A stretch of DNA of 10,252 nt from DATEPR01 sp036503065 (GTDB taxonomy: Bacteria; Actinomycetota; Actinomycetes; Mycobacteriales; Pseudonocardiaceae), in NCBI GenBank assembly GCA_036503065.1, contig DASXXM010000109.1, positions 1 through 10,252 on the forward strand, in the 5' to 3' direction. This document shows, in pieces, positions 1-5,195 of the stretch. Below the pieces are notes generated by a model. That model was not told where the DNA came from. It did no database searches and worked only from the letters and a program-made list of their open reading frames with translations. How positions within the stretch are numbered: position 1 is the stretch's first letter; each line of letters opens with the position of its first letter. The position numbers and the translations under genes are program-made.

Positions 1-21
1 GCACCGGACGAGCGCGATGGC

Positions 22-27
22 TAACCT
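22..27 (+). promoter_or_regulatory. candidate -10 box for the thiD riboswitch transcript
   Basis: TAACCT fits the actinobacterial TANNNT -10 pattern. It would place transcription start near position 34, immediately before the TPP aptamer, which is where a riboswitch leader should begin. No convincing -35 is seen in the short sequence left of it. This is inferred from pattern and position only. Confidence 0.35.
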
Positions 28-30
28 CGG

Positions 31-124
31 GACAACCAGCGGGAGCCCGCGGCGGGCTGAGAGGACGGCTGGCGCCGTCGACCGTTTGCACCTGACCCGG
101 GTAATGCCGGCGTAGGAAGGGGTC
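31..124 (+). ncRNA. TPP riboswitch (THI element) upstream of thiD
   Basis: Conserved TPP aptamer blocks are visible in order: a GGGAGCCC arm, the GGGCTGAGAGG block, then CACCTGACCCGGGTAATGCC and GGCGTAGGAAGG. The last block lies directly on the Shine-Dalgarno sequence (AGGAAGG, 114-120), and the thiD GTG start follows only a few bases later at 129. There is no terminator hairpin with a T run between aptamer and gene, so control is most likely by blocking ribosome binding when TPP is bound. The outer P1 stem is hard to place: GAC..CC (31-37) can pair with GGGGTC (119-124), and ACCA (35-38) can pair with TGGT (130-133), so the exact ends are approximate. Confidence 0.93.
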
Positions 125-128
125 CACT

Positions 129-950
129 GTGGTCAGGACCACGCTCACCATTGCCGGCTCGGACTCCGGCGGTGGCGCCGGCCTGCAGGCCGACCTGCGC
201 ACGTTCTTCGCGTGCGGCGTGCACGGCATGACCGCGGTCACCGCCGTCACGGTGCAGAACACGTTGGGCGTCAGCGGTTTCGTGGAGATCCCGCCCGATG
301 TCGTCGCCGCGCAGATCGAGACGGTGGCCACGGACATCGGGGTCGGCGCCGCGAAGACCGGCATGCTGGCCAGCCGCGAGATCATCGAGGCCGTCGCCGC
401 CGCATGCGACCGGGTCGGCATCGGGCGCGCGCACGCGACCCCGTTCGTCGTCGACCCGGTAGCCGCCTCCATGCACGGCGACCAACTGTTACACGACAAG
501 GCATTGGACGCGCTGCGCACGGAGTTGTTCCCCCGCGCCACTCTGGTCACCCCAAACCTGGACGAGGTCCGCCTGCTGACCGGCATCGACGTCCGCGAAC
601 GTGCGCAGCTGGCATCAGCGGCACGGGCCATCCACGCGTTCGGTCCGGCGTGGACACTCATCAAGAGCGGCCACCTGACCAAGGACCCGGACTGCATGGA
701 CCTGCTGTACGACGGCGACACGTTCATCGAACTACCCGGCCCCCGCTTCAACACCCCCCACACCCACGGCGGCGGCGACACCATGGCAGCCGCGATCACG
801 GCCGCACTGGCCGGCGGCGCCACGGTCCCGGACGCGGTCCGCTTCGGCAAACGCTTCGTCACCAACTCGGTCCGTGACGCCTACCCGCTGGGTGCCGGCG
901 TCGGCCCGGTATCCCCGTTCTGGCGCCTGGCCGGCGCAGACCCGATCTAG
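129..950 (+). CDS. thiD: hydroxymethylpyrimidine (phosphate) kinase ThiD
   Basis: Phosphorylates 4-amino-5-hydroxymethyl-2-methylpyrimidine (HMP), then HMP-P, to give HMP-PP, the pyrimidine substrate of ThiE; cytosolic ribokinase-fold enzyme. The 273-residue protein has the family length. Visible landmarks are the N-terminal nucleotide/substrate motif AGSDSGGGAGLQAD (9-22), AKTGML (75-80), TPNLDE (141-146) and the C-terminal anion-hole segment HTHGGGDTMAAA (211-222). The last has Asp217 where enteric ThiD has Cys, as seen in many actinobacterial and PfkB-type kinases. The GTG start at 129 is chosen because AGGAAGG lies 8 nt upstream and the TPP riboswitch ends there. It reads as a single gene; what follows is unrelated or on the other strand. 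A bifunctional ThiD/ThiE fusion is excluded by length, and thiE is separate downstream. Confidence 0.95.
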   Translation: MVRTTLTIAGSDSGGGAGLQADLRTFFACGVHGMTAVTAVTVQNTLGVSGFVEIPPDVVAAQIETVATDIGVGAAKTGMLASREIIEAVAAACDRVGIGRAHATPFVVDPVAASMHGDQLLHDKALDALRTELFPRATLVTPNLDEVRLLTGIDVRERAQLASAARAIHAFGPAWTLIKSGHLTKDPDCMDLLYDGDTFIELPGPRFNTPHTHGGGDTMAAAITAALAGGATVPDAVRFGKRFVTNSVRDAYPLGAGVGPVSPFWRLAGADPI

Positions 951-968
951 CCTGTCGCCCTTGGCCGC

Positions 969-974
969 TATCGT
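969..974 (+). promoter_or_regulatory. candidate leaderless -10 box before the 981 ORF
   Basis: TATCGT matches TANNNT and ends 6 nt before the ATG at 981, the spacing expected when transcription starts on the A of the start codon. No SD-like sequence lies before this ATG, which agrees with leaderless expression. No good -35 is visible. Confidence 0.35.
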
Positions 975-980
975 CACGAT

Positions 981-1256
981 ATGACCGCGGAAGCTGGCAA
1001 CCCGTTCGCCGAATCGCCGGTCCCGGTGCCGGAGGCCACACCTGCGGCCATCCGCGACGCGCATCGGCGGATACTCGACAAGGCTGCCGAGATCTCGATG
1101 GGCCGGCCGATCAACTCGTGCCGACGGTTTCAGTCGTCGGGGGCGTCCTCTTCCGCGACGAGCTCCAGGGCCGGCAGTGCGGCCACCAGCAGGCTGATCT
1201 GGTCGGCGGTCAGGCGGTCGAGGCGTCGTTGTAGTTCGCGCAGTCTGATCGAGTAG
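981..1256 (+). pseudogene. possible truncated gene 5' end (small unrecognised ORF)
   Basis: The family is not recognised. Codons from the ATG at 981 to about 1110 look genuinely coding: nearly all third positions are G or C, giving a plausible start MTAEAGNPFAESPVPVPEATP followed by a helix-like AIRDAHRRILDKAAEIS. After about 1115 the frame passes the end of the convergent marR gene and becomes a Ser/Arg-rich antisense translation that stops at 1254-1256. The simplest reading is the 5' remnant of a larger gene whose remainder was lost by a deletion joining it to the end of marR. A real 91-residue protein overlapping marR by about 127 bp is the less likely alternative. A leaderless-type promoter is still present. 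Confidence 0.35.
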
Positions 1257-1588
1257 AGACCCGACGCGACCTGCCGGCCGGCGTCGGTCGCGGTGACCAG
1301 GGACGCGCGGCCGTCGTTGGGGTCCGGCTCGCGGCGGACGAAACCGCCCTCCACCAGGCTGGCCACGATTCGGGACAGGGTCGGCGGTGCGACGCCCTCC
1401 TTGGCCGCCAGGTCGCCCAGCCGCATCGAGCCGTGGTTGACCAGTGTGAACAGCGCCGAGACCGCGCCGTGGCCGAGTTCCGACGAGCCGGACCCGATCC
1501 GTCGCAGCGATCTGGTCAGCCTGCCGACGGCCAGGTACAGCCGTGCGGTGTTCTCGTGTTCGATCGCGCCGGTCTCCGCCGTCGCCAT
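1130..1588 (-). CDS. MarR-family transcriptional regulator
   Basis: A 152-residue winged-helix regulator of MarR type, expected to act as a DNA-binding dimer. N-terminal helix HENTARLYLAVGRLTRSLRR is followed by the helix-turn-helix (LGDLAAKEGVAPPTLSRIVASLVEGG) and the wing (VRREPDPNDGRASLVTATDAGR, with the typical D-x-R). A C-terminal dimerisation helix contains LTADQISLLVAALPALELV. The ATG at 1588 is chosen over an upstream in-frame start because GGTGAGG sits 6 nt before it, and the longer N-terminus (Arg/Gly-rich, overlapping thiG) does not look like MarR. Only 28 nt separate it from the thiG stop, so it may be read through from the thiOSG transcript. No adjacent transporter or enzyme reveals its ligand; a role in thiamine regulation is not supported by family knowledge. 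Confidence 0.9.
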   Translation of the reverse strand: MATAETGAIEHENTARLYLAVGRLTRSLRRIGSGSSELGHGAVSALFTLVNHGSMRLGDLAAKEGVAPPTLSRIVASLVEGGFVRREPDPNDGRASLVTATDAGRQVASGLYSIRLRELQRRLDRLTADQISLLVAALPALELVAEEDAPDD

Positions 1589-1616
1589 GTCCGCCCTCAC
1601 CTGTCCATGATGACGG

Positions 1617-2390
1617 TTACCTCGGCGGGCTGGACGCCTGCGCCCAGAACCGCTGCGGCACTCGGCCCGCCAGCCGGGCGGCGCGGCCGGCCCGGACACC
1701 GTCGCGCATCGCGGCGGCCATCAGGGCTGGATCGTTCGCCCTGGTCACGGCCGTGGCCAACAGCACGGCCGCGCAACCGAGCTCCATCGCGAGACAGGCA
1801 TCCGACGCGGTGCCGATGCCGGCGTCCAGGATCACCGGCACGCCGGCCCGCGCCACGATCAGCTCGATGTTGTGCGGGTTGCGGATGCCCAGCCCGGTGC
1901 CGATCGGCGAACCGAGCGGCATCACGGCGGCGCAGCCGATTTCTTCCAGGCGCAGCGCGGTCACCGGGTCGTCGTTGGTGTAGGGCAGCACGGTGCAGCC
2001 GTCGTTCACGAGTTGTTCCGCCGCGTCGAGCAGTTCGACCGGGTCGGGCAGCAGGGTCCGGTCGTCGGCGACGACCTCCAGTTTCACCCAGTCGGTGCCC
2101 AGCGCCTCCCTGGCCAGCCGCGCGGTGAGCACGGCATCGGCCGCGCTGCGGCAGCCTGCCGTGTTGGGCAGGATCGCGATGTCCAAGCGGCGCAACAGAT
2201 CCAGCACACCGGGCCCACCTGCCGCGTCGAGGCGGCGCATGGCGACCGTGGTCAGCTCGGTGCCCGACTCGACCAGCGCCCGTTCCAGCACGGCAAGGCT
2301 GGTGGCGCCGCCGGTGCCCATCACCAGCCGGGAACCGAACTGACGACCGGCGATCACCAGCGGATCGGTGCGTGTTTCGACCTGTGTCAC
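1617..2390 (-). CDS. thiG: thiazole synthase ThiG
   Basis: Forms the thiazole phosphate ring from 1-deoxy-D-xylulose 5-phosphate, dehydroglycine (made by ThiO) and sulfur carried as ThiS thiocarboxylate. The 257-residue TIM-barrel protein shows the family pattern: PLVIAGRQFGSRLVMGTGG near the N-terminus, ELTTVAMRR (45-53), LPNTAGCRSAADAVLTA (74-90) and WVKLEV (101-106), with Lys103 as the expected Schiff-base lysine. The phosphate-binding DAGIGTASDA segment comes later. It starts at GTG 2390, one nucleotide after the thiS stop, and its Shine-Dalgarno GGAGG is made of the last two glycine codons of thiS. This implies strong translational coupling. It ends in TAA at 1617-1619. Confidence 0.96.
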   Translation of the reverse strand: MTQVETRTDPLVIAGRQFGSRLVMGTGGATSLAVLERALVESGTELTTVAMRRLDAAGGPGVLDLLRRLDIAILPNTAGCRSAADAVLTARLAREALGTDWVKLEVVADDRTLLPDPVELLDAAEQLVNDGCTVLPYTNDDPVTALRLEEIGCAAVMPLGSPIGTGLGIRNPHNIELIVARAGVPVILDAGIGTASDACLAMELGCAAVLLATAVTRANDPALMAAAMRDGVRAGRAARLAGRVPQRFWAQASSPPR

Positions 2391-2391
2391 G

Positions 2392-2592
2392 TCAACCTCC
2401 CTGGACAGCGGTCAGTACCTCGATGTCGTCGCCGTCGTGCACCGGGGTCGCCGGCCAGGACGCCCTCGGCACGACCTCGCCCCGGCGCGCCACGGCGACA
2501 CCGGTGGCCGGCGCGCCGAGCCGCCGCAGCACGTCGGCCACGGTGGCCCCGTCGGCCAGCTCCCAGACCTCGCCGTTCACCACGGCCTTCAT
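2392..2592 (-). CDS. thiS: sulfur carrier protein ThiS
   Basis: A 66-residue ubiquitin-like protein that is adenylated and thiocarboxylated on its C-terminal glycine and hands sulfur to ThiG. It begins MKAVVNGEVWELADGATVADVLRRLG, has the beta-grasp middle VAVARRGEVVPRASW and ends DGDDIEVLTAVQGG with the obligatory diglycine. Its ATG overlaps the thiO stop as ATGA, and thiG follows after one base, so the three genes form one translationally coupled unit. The activating enzyme (ThiF/MoeB type) is not encoded in this window. Confidence 0.96.
   Translation of the reverse strand: MKAVVNGEVWELADGATVADVLRRLGAPATGVAVARRGEVVPRASWPATPVHDGDDIEVLTAVQGG
2395..2400 (-). promoter_or_regulatory. thiG Shine-Dalgarno embedded in the thiS diglycine codons
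   Basis: On the minus strand the sequence reads GGA GGT TGA C GTG: the two glycine codons and stop of thiS, one base, then the thiG start. GGAGGT is a full anti-SD match 4 nt from the GTG. It fixes the thiG start and links thiG initiation to ribosomes finishing thiS. Confidence 0.75.
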
Positions 2593-3650
2593 CGTGCCTC
2601 CATGATCAGCTCGGCCACCTCGGCGACGGTGCCGGGTAGCAGCAGGATGCCGTTGCGGCCGTGCCCGGTCGCGGCCAGCACGCCCGGCTCCAGCCAGCGC
2701 ACCACCGGCAGGTTGTCCGCGGTGCCCGGCCGGAAGCCGGCCCCCGCCTCCGCCAGCACGTAGTCGGCGAGGCCGGGCACCAGCCGTTCCGCGTCGGCGA
2801 GCAGGTCACGCACGCCGCCCACCCGTGGCCCCGGCTCGAACCCGGCCTCGTACTGCGTGGCGCCGACCACGAGCCCGTCGCCGTCGCGCGGCACCAGGTA
2901 GACGTGCCGCCCCTCGACCAGCCCCCGCACGGTCCGCCCCGGCGGCGGCAGCGACCCGGCCCTGGCCCGCAACCGCAGGATCTCCCCCTTGACCGGCCGG
3001 ATCAGGCCTGCCAGCGCCGGATGCAACGCACCACTCCACGCCCCGGCGGCGACCACGACGACATCGGCGGCCACCGGGTCGCCGTCGGCGAGCTCGACCA
3101 ACCCGGCCCGAACGGCGACAGCGCGGTCGGCGACCAACTCGACGCCCCTGGCCAGAGCCACGGCGAGCAGGGCGTCCACGAGTCGCCTGTTGTCGACGGC
3201 CAGATCACCCGGTACCGACAGCCCGGCGCGCACGGCGGCGCCCAGACTCGGCTCCATGGCACGCAGTTCACGGCCGCTGAGCGGCTCGACCTTGCGATCC
3301 AGGGTGGCCAGATAGTCGGCCAGGTTGGCCAGCTCGGCCCGGTCCGCACTGTCGACGGCCACCACCAGCGTGCCCTCGGTGCGCAGGCCGGGATCGTGCC
3401 CGGCGTCGGCCAACGCGGCCGCGAACGCCGGCCAGCGGCGTAACGACGACGTGCCCAGCGCGAGCAGGGCCTCCTCGCCCGGCCATGCCTCGGTGACCGG
3501 GGCCAGCATGCCGCCCGCCACCCACGACGCGCCGGCACGCGGGTGCGGATCGAGCAGCGTGACGGTCGCGCCGTCCTCGGCCAGCCGGCCGGCGATCGCG
3601 GCGCCGACCACGCCGGCACCCACCACCGCCACTGTCGTTGTCGTTCGCAT
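2589..3650 (-). CDS. thiO: glycine oxidase ThiO
   Basis: FAD-dependent oxidase of the D-amino-acid-oxidase fold that converts glycine to iminoacetate (dehydroglycine) for ThiG. From the chosen start it has 353 residues, with the dinucleotide-binding motif VAVVGAGVVGAAIAGRLAEDG (7-27) followed by LLDP. Next come the ThiO-type segment ASWVAGGMLAPVTE (41-54), VVVVAAGAWSG, the KGEILRLRAR strand, YLVPRDGDGLVVGATQYEAGF and a C-terminal TGHGRNGILLLPGTVAE. The ATG at 3650 is chosen because GGGAG lies 7 nt upstream; a GTG two codons earlier (3656) has only one base between it and that SD, and it sits inside the riboswitch P1 stem. It overlaps thiS by ATGA. It is first in the riboswitch-controlled thiO-thiS-thiG operon. 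Confidence 0.95.
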   Translation of the reverse strand: MRTTTTVAVVGAGVVGAAIAGRLAEDGATVTLLDPHPRAGASWVAGGMLAPVTEAWPGEEALLALGTSSLRRWPAFAAALADAGHDPGLRTEGTLVVAVDSADRAELANLADYLATLDRKVEPLSGRELRAMEPSLGAAVRAGLSVPGDLAVDNRRLVDALLAVALARGVELVADRAVAVRAGLVELADGDPVAADVVVVAAGAWSGALHPALAGLIRPVKGEILRLRARAGSLPPPGRTVRGLVEGRHVYLVPRDGDGLVVGATQYEAGFEPGPRVGGVRDLLADAERLVPGLADYVLAEAGAGFRPGTADNLPVVRWLEPGVLAATGHGRNGILLLPGTVAEVAELIMEAR

Positions 3651-3652
3651 CA

Positions 3653-3744
3653 GCACGCTCCCTGCGCCGGCATGACCCGGATCAGGTTCGACGGTCGGGG
3701 CCTGACCAGCCCCCTCTCAGCCCGGCTCCTCCGGACTCCCGTGC
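3653..3744 (-). ncRNA. TPP riboswitch upstream of thiO-thiS-thiG
   Basis: Read on the minus strand, the aptamer blocks are GGGAGTCC, then GGGCTGAGAGG, then GAACCTGATCCGGGTCATGCC and GGCGCAGGGAG. The closing P1 stem is explicit: GCACG (3740-3744) pairs with CGTGC (3653-3657). The 3' strand of P1 lies between the thiO Shine-Dalgarno (GGGAG) and its ATG at 3650. When TPP holds P1 closed, the ribosome site should be occluded. No terminator T run is present, so control is probably at translation initiation. Confidence 0.95.
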
Positions 3745-3759
3745 GGACCACTCCCGCCA

Positions 3760-3765
3760 ACGGTA
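3760..3765 (-). promoter_or_regulatory. candidate -10 box for the thiO riboswitch transcript
   Basis: On the minus strand TACCGT fits TANNNT. GTTACC sits 16 nt upstream as a weak -35. Transcription would start near 3753, about 9 nt before the aptamer P1 strand. The site lies back to back with the thiE promoter. Confidence 0.4.
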
Positions 3766-3783
3766 GCCCAGCCCGACGCCGGG

Positions 3784-3789
3784 TAACTT
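3784..3789 (+). promoter_or_regulatory. candidate leaderless promoter (-10) of thiE
   Basis: TAACTT matches TANNNT and ends 7 nt before the GTG at 3797, so the transcript would begin at or next to the start codon. No SD is present upstream of either possible thiE start. A leaderless transcript leaves no room for a riboswitch on thiE. Confidence 0.45.
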
Positions 3790-3796
3790 GGCCGAC

Positions 3797-4462
3797 GTGC
3801 CAGCAGCGGATGTCAGAGGGCGGTTGGCGGCCGCACGGCTGTACCTGTGCACGGACGCCCGCCGGGACCGGGGTGACCTGGCCGAGTTCGTGGACGCCGC
3901 GCTGGCCGGCGGCGTGGACATCGTCCAGTTGCGCGACAAGACGCCGGAACCGCTGGAGGCCCGGCACGAACTGGCCGCGCTGGAGATCATCGCCGACGCC
4001 TGCGCCCGGCACGGCGCGCTGCTGGCCGTGAACGACCGGGCCGACATCGCCGTGGCGATCGGCGCCCACGTGCTGCACCTGGGCCAGGACGACCTCCCGG
4101 TCCCACTGGCCCGCGAGATCGTCGGCGACGACATGCTGATCGGCAGGTCGACCCACGCACCCGCGGAAGCGGACGCGGCCGGCATCGAACCGGGCGTCGA
4201 CTACTTCTGCACCGGCCCGTGCTGGCCGACACCCACCAAACCCGGCCGCCCGGCACCTGGACTCTCCTTGGTCGAACACGCCGCGGGACTGGGCACCGAC
4301 CGGCCGTGGTTCGCGATCGGCGGCATCGACAAGGCCCGGCTGCCGGCCGTGCTCGCGGCGGGCGCGACGCGAATCGTGGTGGTCAGGGCGATCACCGAAG
4401 CACCCGATCCGGCCGCTGCCGCGGCCGAACTCAAGGCTGCGTTGTCGTTGTCGGCGCGGTAG
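3797..4462 (+). CDS. thiE: thiamine-phosphate synthase ThiE
   Basis: Couples HMP-PP to the thiazole phosphate to give thiamine phosphate; cytosolic TIM barrel. From GTG 3797 it has 221 residues, normal for the family. Visible signatures are LYLCTD (15-20), VQLRDKTPEP (43-52) with the pyrophosphate-side QLRDK, LLAVNDRADIA (75-85), HLGQDDLPV (94-102), GRSTHA (116-121), CTGPCWPTPTKPG (138-150) and FAIGGI (172-177). GTG 3797 is preferred because a TANNNT box ends 7 nt upstream, giving a leaderless start; the in-frame TTG at 3788 would add three residues and lies across that box. It diverges from the thiO riboswitch operon but carries no riboswitch itself. Its last 32 bp overlap, in antisense, the end of the Thr/Pro-tailed membrane protein gene. 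Confidence 0.93.
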   Translation: MPAADVRGRLAAARLYLCTDARRDRGDLAEFVDAALAGGVDIVQLRDKTPEPLEARHELAALEIIADACARHGALLAVNDRADIAVAIGAHVLHLGQDDLPVPLAREIVGDDMLIGRSTHAPAEADAAGIEPGVDYFCTGPCWPTPTKPGRPAPGLSLVEHAAGLGTDRPWFAIGGIDKARLPAVLAAGATRIVVVRAITEAPDPAAAAAELKAALSLSAR

Positions 4463-5063
4463 TCGTCGGGGCCGTGGTGCTGGTGGGCGGCGCGGTGGTC
4501 GTGGTCGGCGTCGTCGTCGGCACGGTGGTCGGCGGCGCGGTGGTGGTCGTGGTCGACGGAGTGGTCGTCGACGAAGTGGTTGTCGACGGTGGTGTCGACG
4601 TCGACGGGGCGCGTCGGGTGGGCTGGCCGAACAGGCTGCCGACGGTGGTGCCGTTGTCGCCGCCGGAGATGGGGCCGTTCCTGAGCAGTTCGACGCCCGT
4701 CACCGCGCCCATACCGATGACGAAGGCCAACGCGGTCAACGCGACCGCCACGATCCAGCGCGGCCGCCGAGCAGCCGGACGACCCGGCACCGACACGGTG
4801 TCGTCGGTGGCGTCGGGCGCAGCCGGATCGTCCGTCCTGGCCGGCCCGACCCGCGACCGAACCGAGCGGCTCGTCCGGTCCAACGAATGCTGATACAGGG
4901 CCCCGGCCACCGTGGAGACGATGCTGGCCACCCCGGCGCCGATCACCGTGCCGGCGGTGCCCAGTCGGGACCCGAGGAACGCGGCGGTGATCGCGGCCAA
5001 CGCGGTGGCGATCAGTTGCGACAGTCTGATGTCCGGCTTACGTGCGGCGGTCTCCTCAGTCAT
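4431..5063 (-). CDS. membrane protein with Thr/Pro-rich C-terminal tail, function unknown
   Basis: A 210-residue protein of unrecognised function. Residues 12-57 form a Gly/Ala-rich hydrophobic region (SQLIATALAAITAAFLGS, then GTVIGAGVASIVSTVAGALYQ) that could be a membrane hairpin. Residues 62-101 are a charged Arg/Asp/Pro linker, and 103-126 (WIVAVALTALAFVIGMGAVTG) are a clear transmembrane helix. A short Gly-rich stretch GPISGGDNGTTVGSLFG follows, then about 60 residues made almost only of Thr, Pro, Ser and Ala. Such tails in actinobacteria are usually outside the membrane, spanning the wall, and may be O-mannosylated; that is family-style inference. The ATG is set by GAAGGA just upstream, with only about 2 nt spacing. 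The end overlaps thiE by 32 bp, convergent. It diverges from the dehydratase gene. Confidence 0.85.
   Translation of the reverse strand: MTEETAARKPDIRLSQLIATALAAITAAFLGSRLGTAGTVIGAGVASIVSTVAGALYQHSLDRTSRSVRSRVGPARTDDPAAPDATDDTVSVPGRPAARRPRWIVAVALTALAFVIGMGAVTGVELLRNGPISGGDNGTTVGSLFGQPTRRAPSTSTPPSTTTSSTTTPSTTTTTAPPTTVPTTTPTTTTAPPTSTTAPTTTAPTTTTQP
4434..4616 (-). repeat. low-complexity Thr/Pro-coding repeat tract
   Basis: On the minus strand the DNA is a string of ACC/ACG/ACA and CCG codons encoding PTTTT- and APPTT-like units (residues about 150-210 of the membrane protein). On the plus strand it appears as GTGGTCGTCG-type repeats. The left end of the tract includes the last codons and TAG stop of thiE. 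Such tracts are prone to slippage, so tail length may vary between strains. Confidence 0.8.
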
Positions 5064-5165
5064 GATCCTTCAACAGTCGCGGCTCGGGTGCACATCTCCC
5101 CCAACCAGGACGACGCACGGTCCATGCCCAGGGTTCACTCATCGTGATCGGCGACACCCTAAAAA

Positions 5166-5178
5166 GTCCACAATGGAC
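5166..5178 (+). promoter_or_regulatory. inverted repeat GTCCA-CAA-TGGAC, candidate operator
   Basis: A perfect 5-bp dyad with a 3-nt centre ends 4 nt before the -10 box of the dehydratase promoter, inside the spacer where a bound protein would block RNA polymerase. It lies in the divergent gap between the membrane protein and dehydratase genes. The cognate regulator is not identifiable here. Confidence 0.45.
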
Positions 5179-5182
5179 AACA

Positions 5183-5188
5183 TAGGAT
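5183..5188 (+). promoter_or_regulatory. candidate leaderless -10 box of the dehydratase gene
   Basis: TAGGAT fits TANNNT and ends 7 nt before the ATG at 5196. The bases between (CGGGGAC) contain no good SD. Transcription is therefore expected to start at the ATG. Confidence 0.5.
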
Positions 5189-5195
5189 CGGGGAC

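Noticed and set aside
1589..1699. N-terminal extension of the MarR protein
   Set aside because: It overlaps thiG, has no MarR similarity, and a good Shine-Dalgarno supports ATG 1588.
4434..4616. CRISPR-like or tandem repeat array
   Set aside because: Repeats are irregular codon-level Thr/Pro units in frame with the membrane protein, with no spacers.
4219..4893. Plus-strand frame with long Val/Gly runs
   Set aside because: It is the complement of the Thr/Pro tail of the minus-strand membrane protein and overlaps the end of thiE; no start signal.
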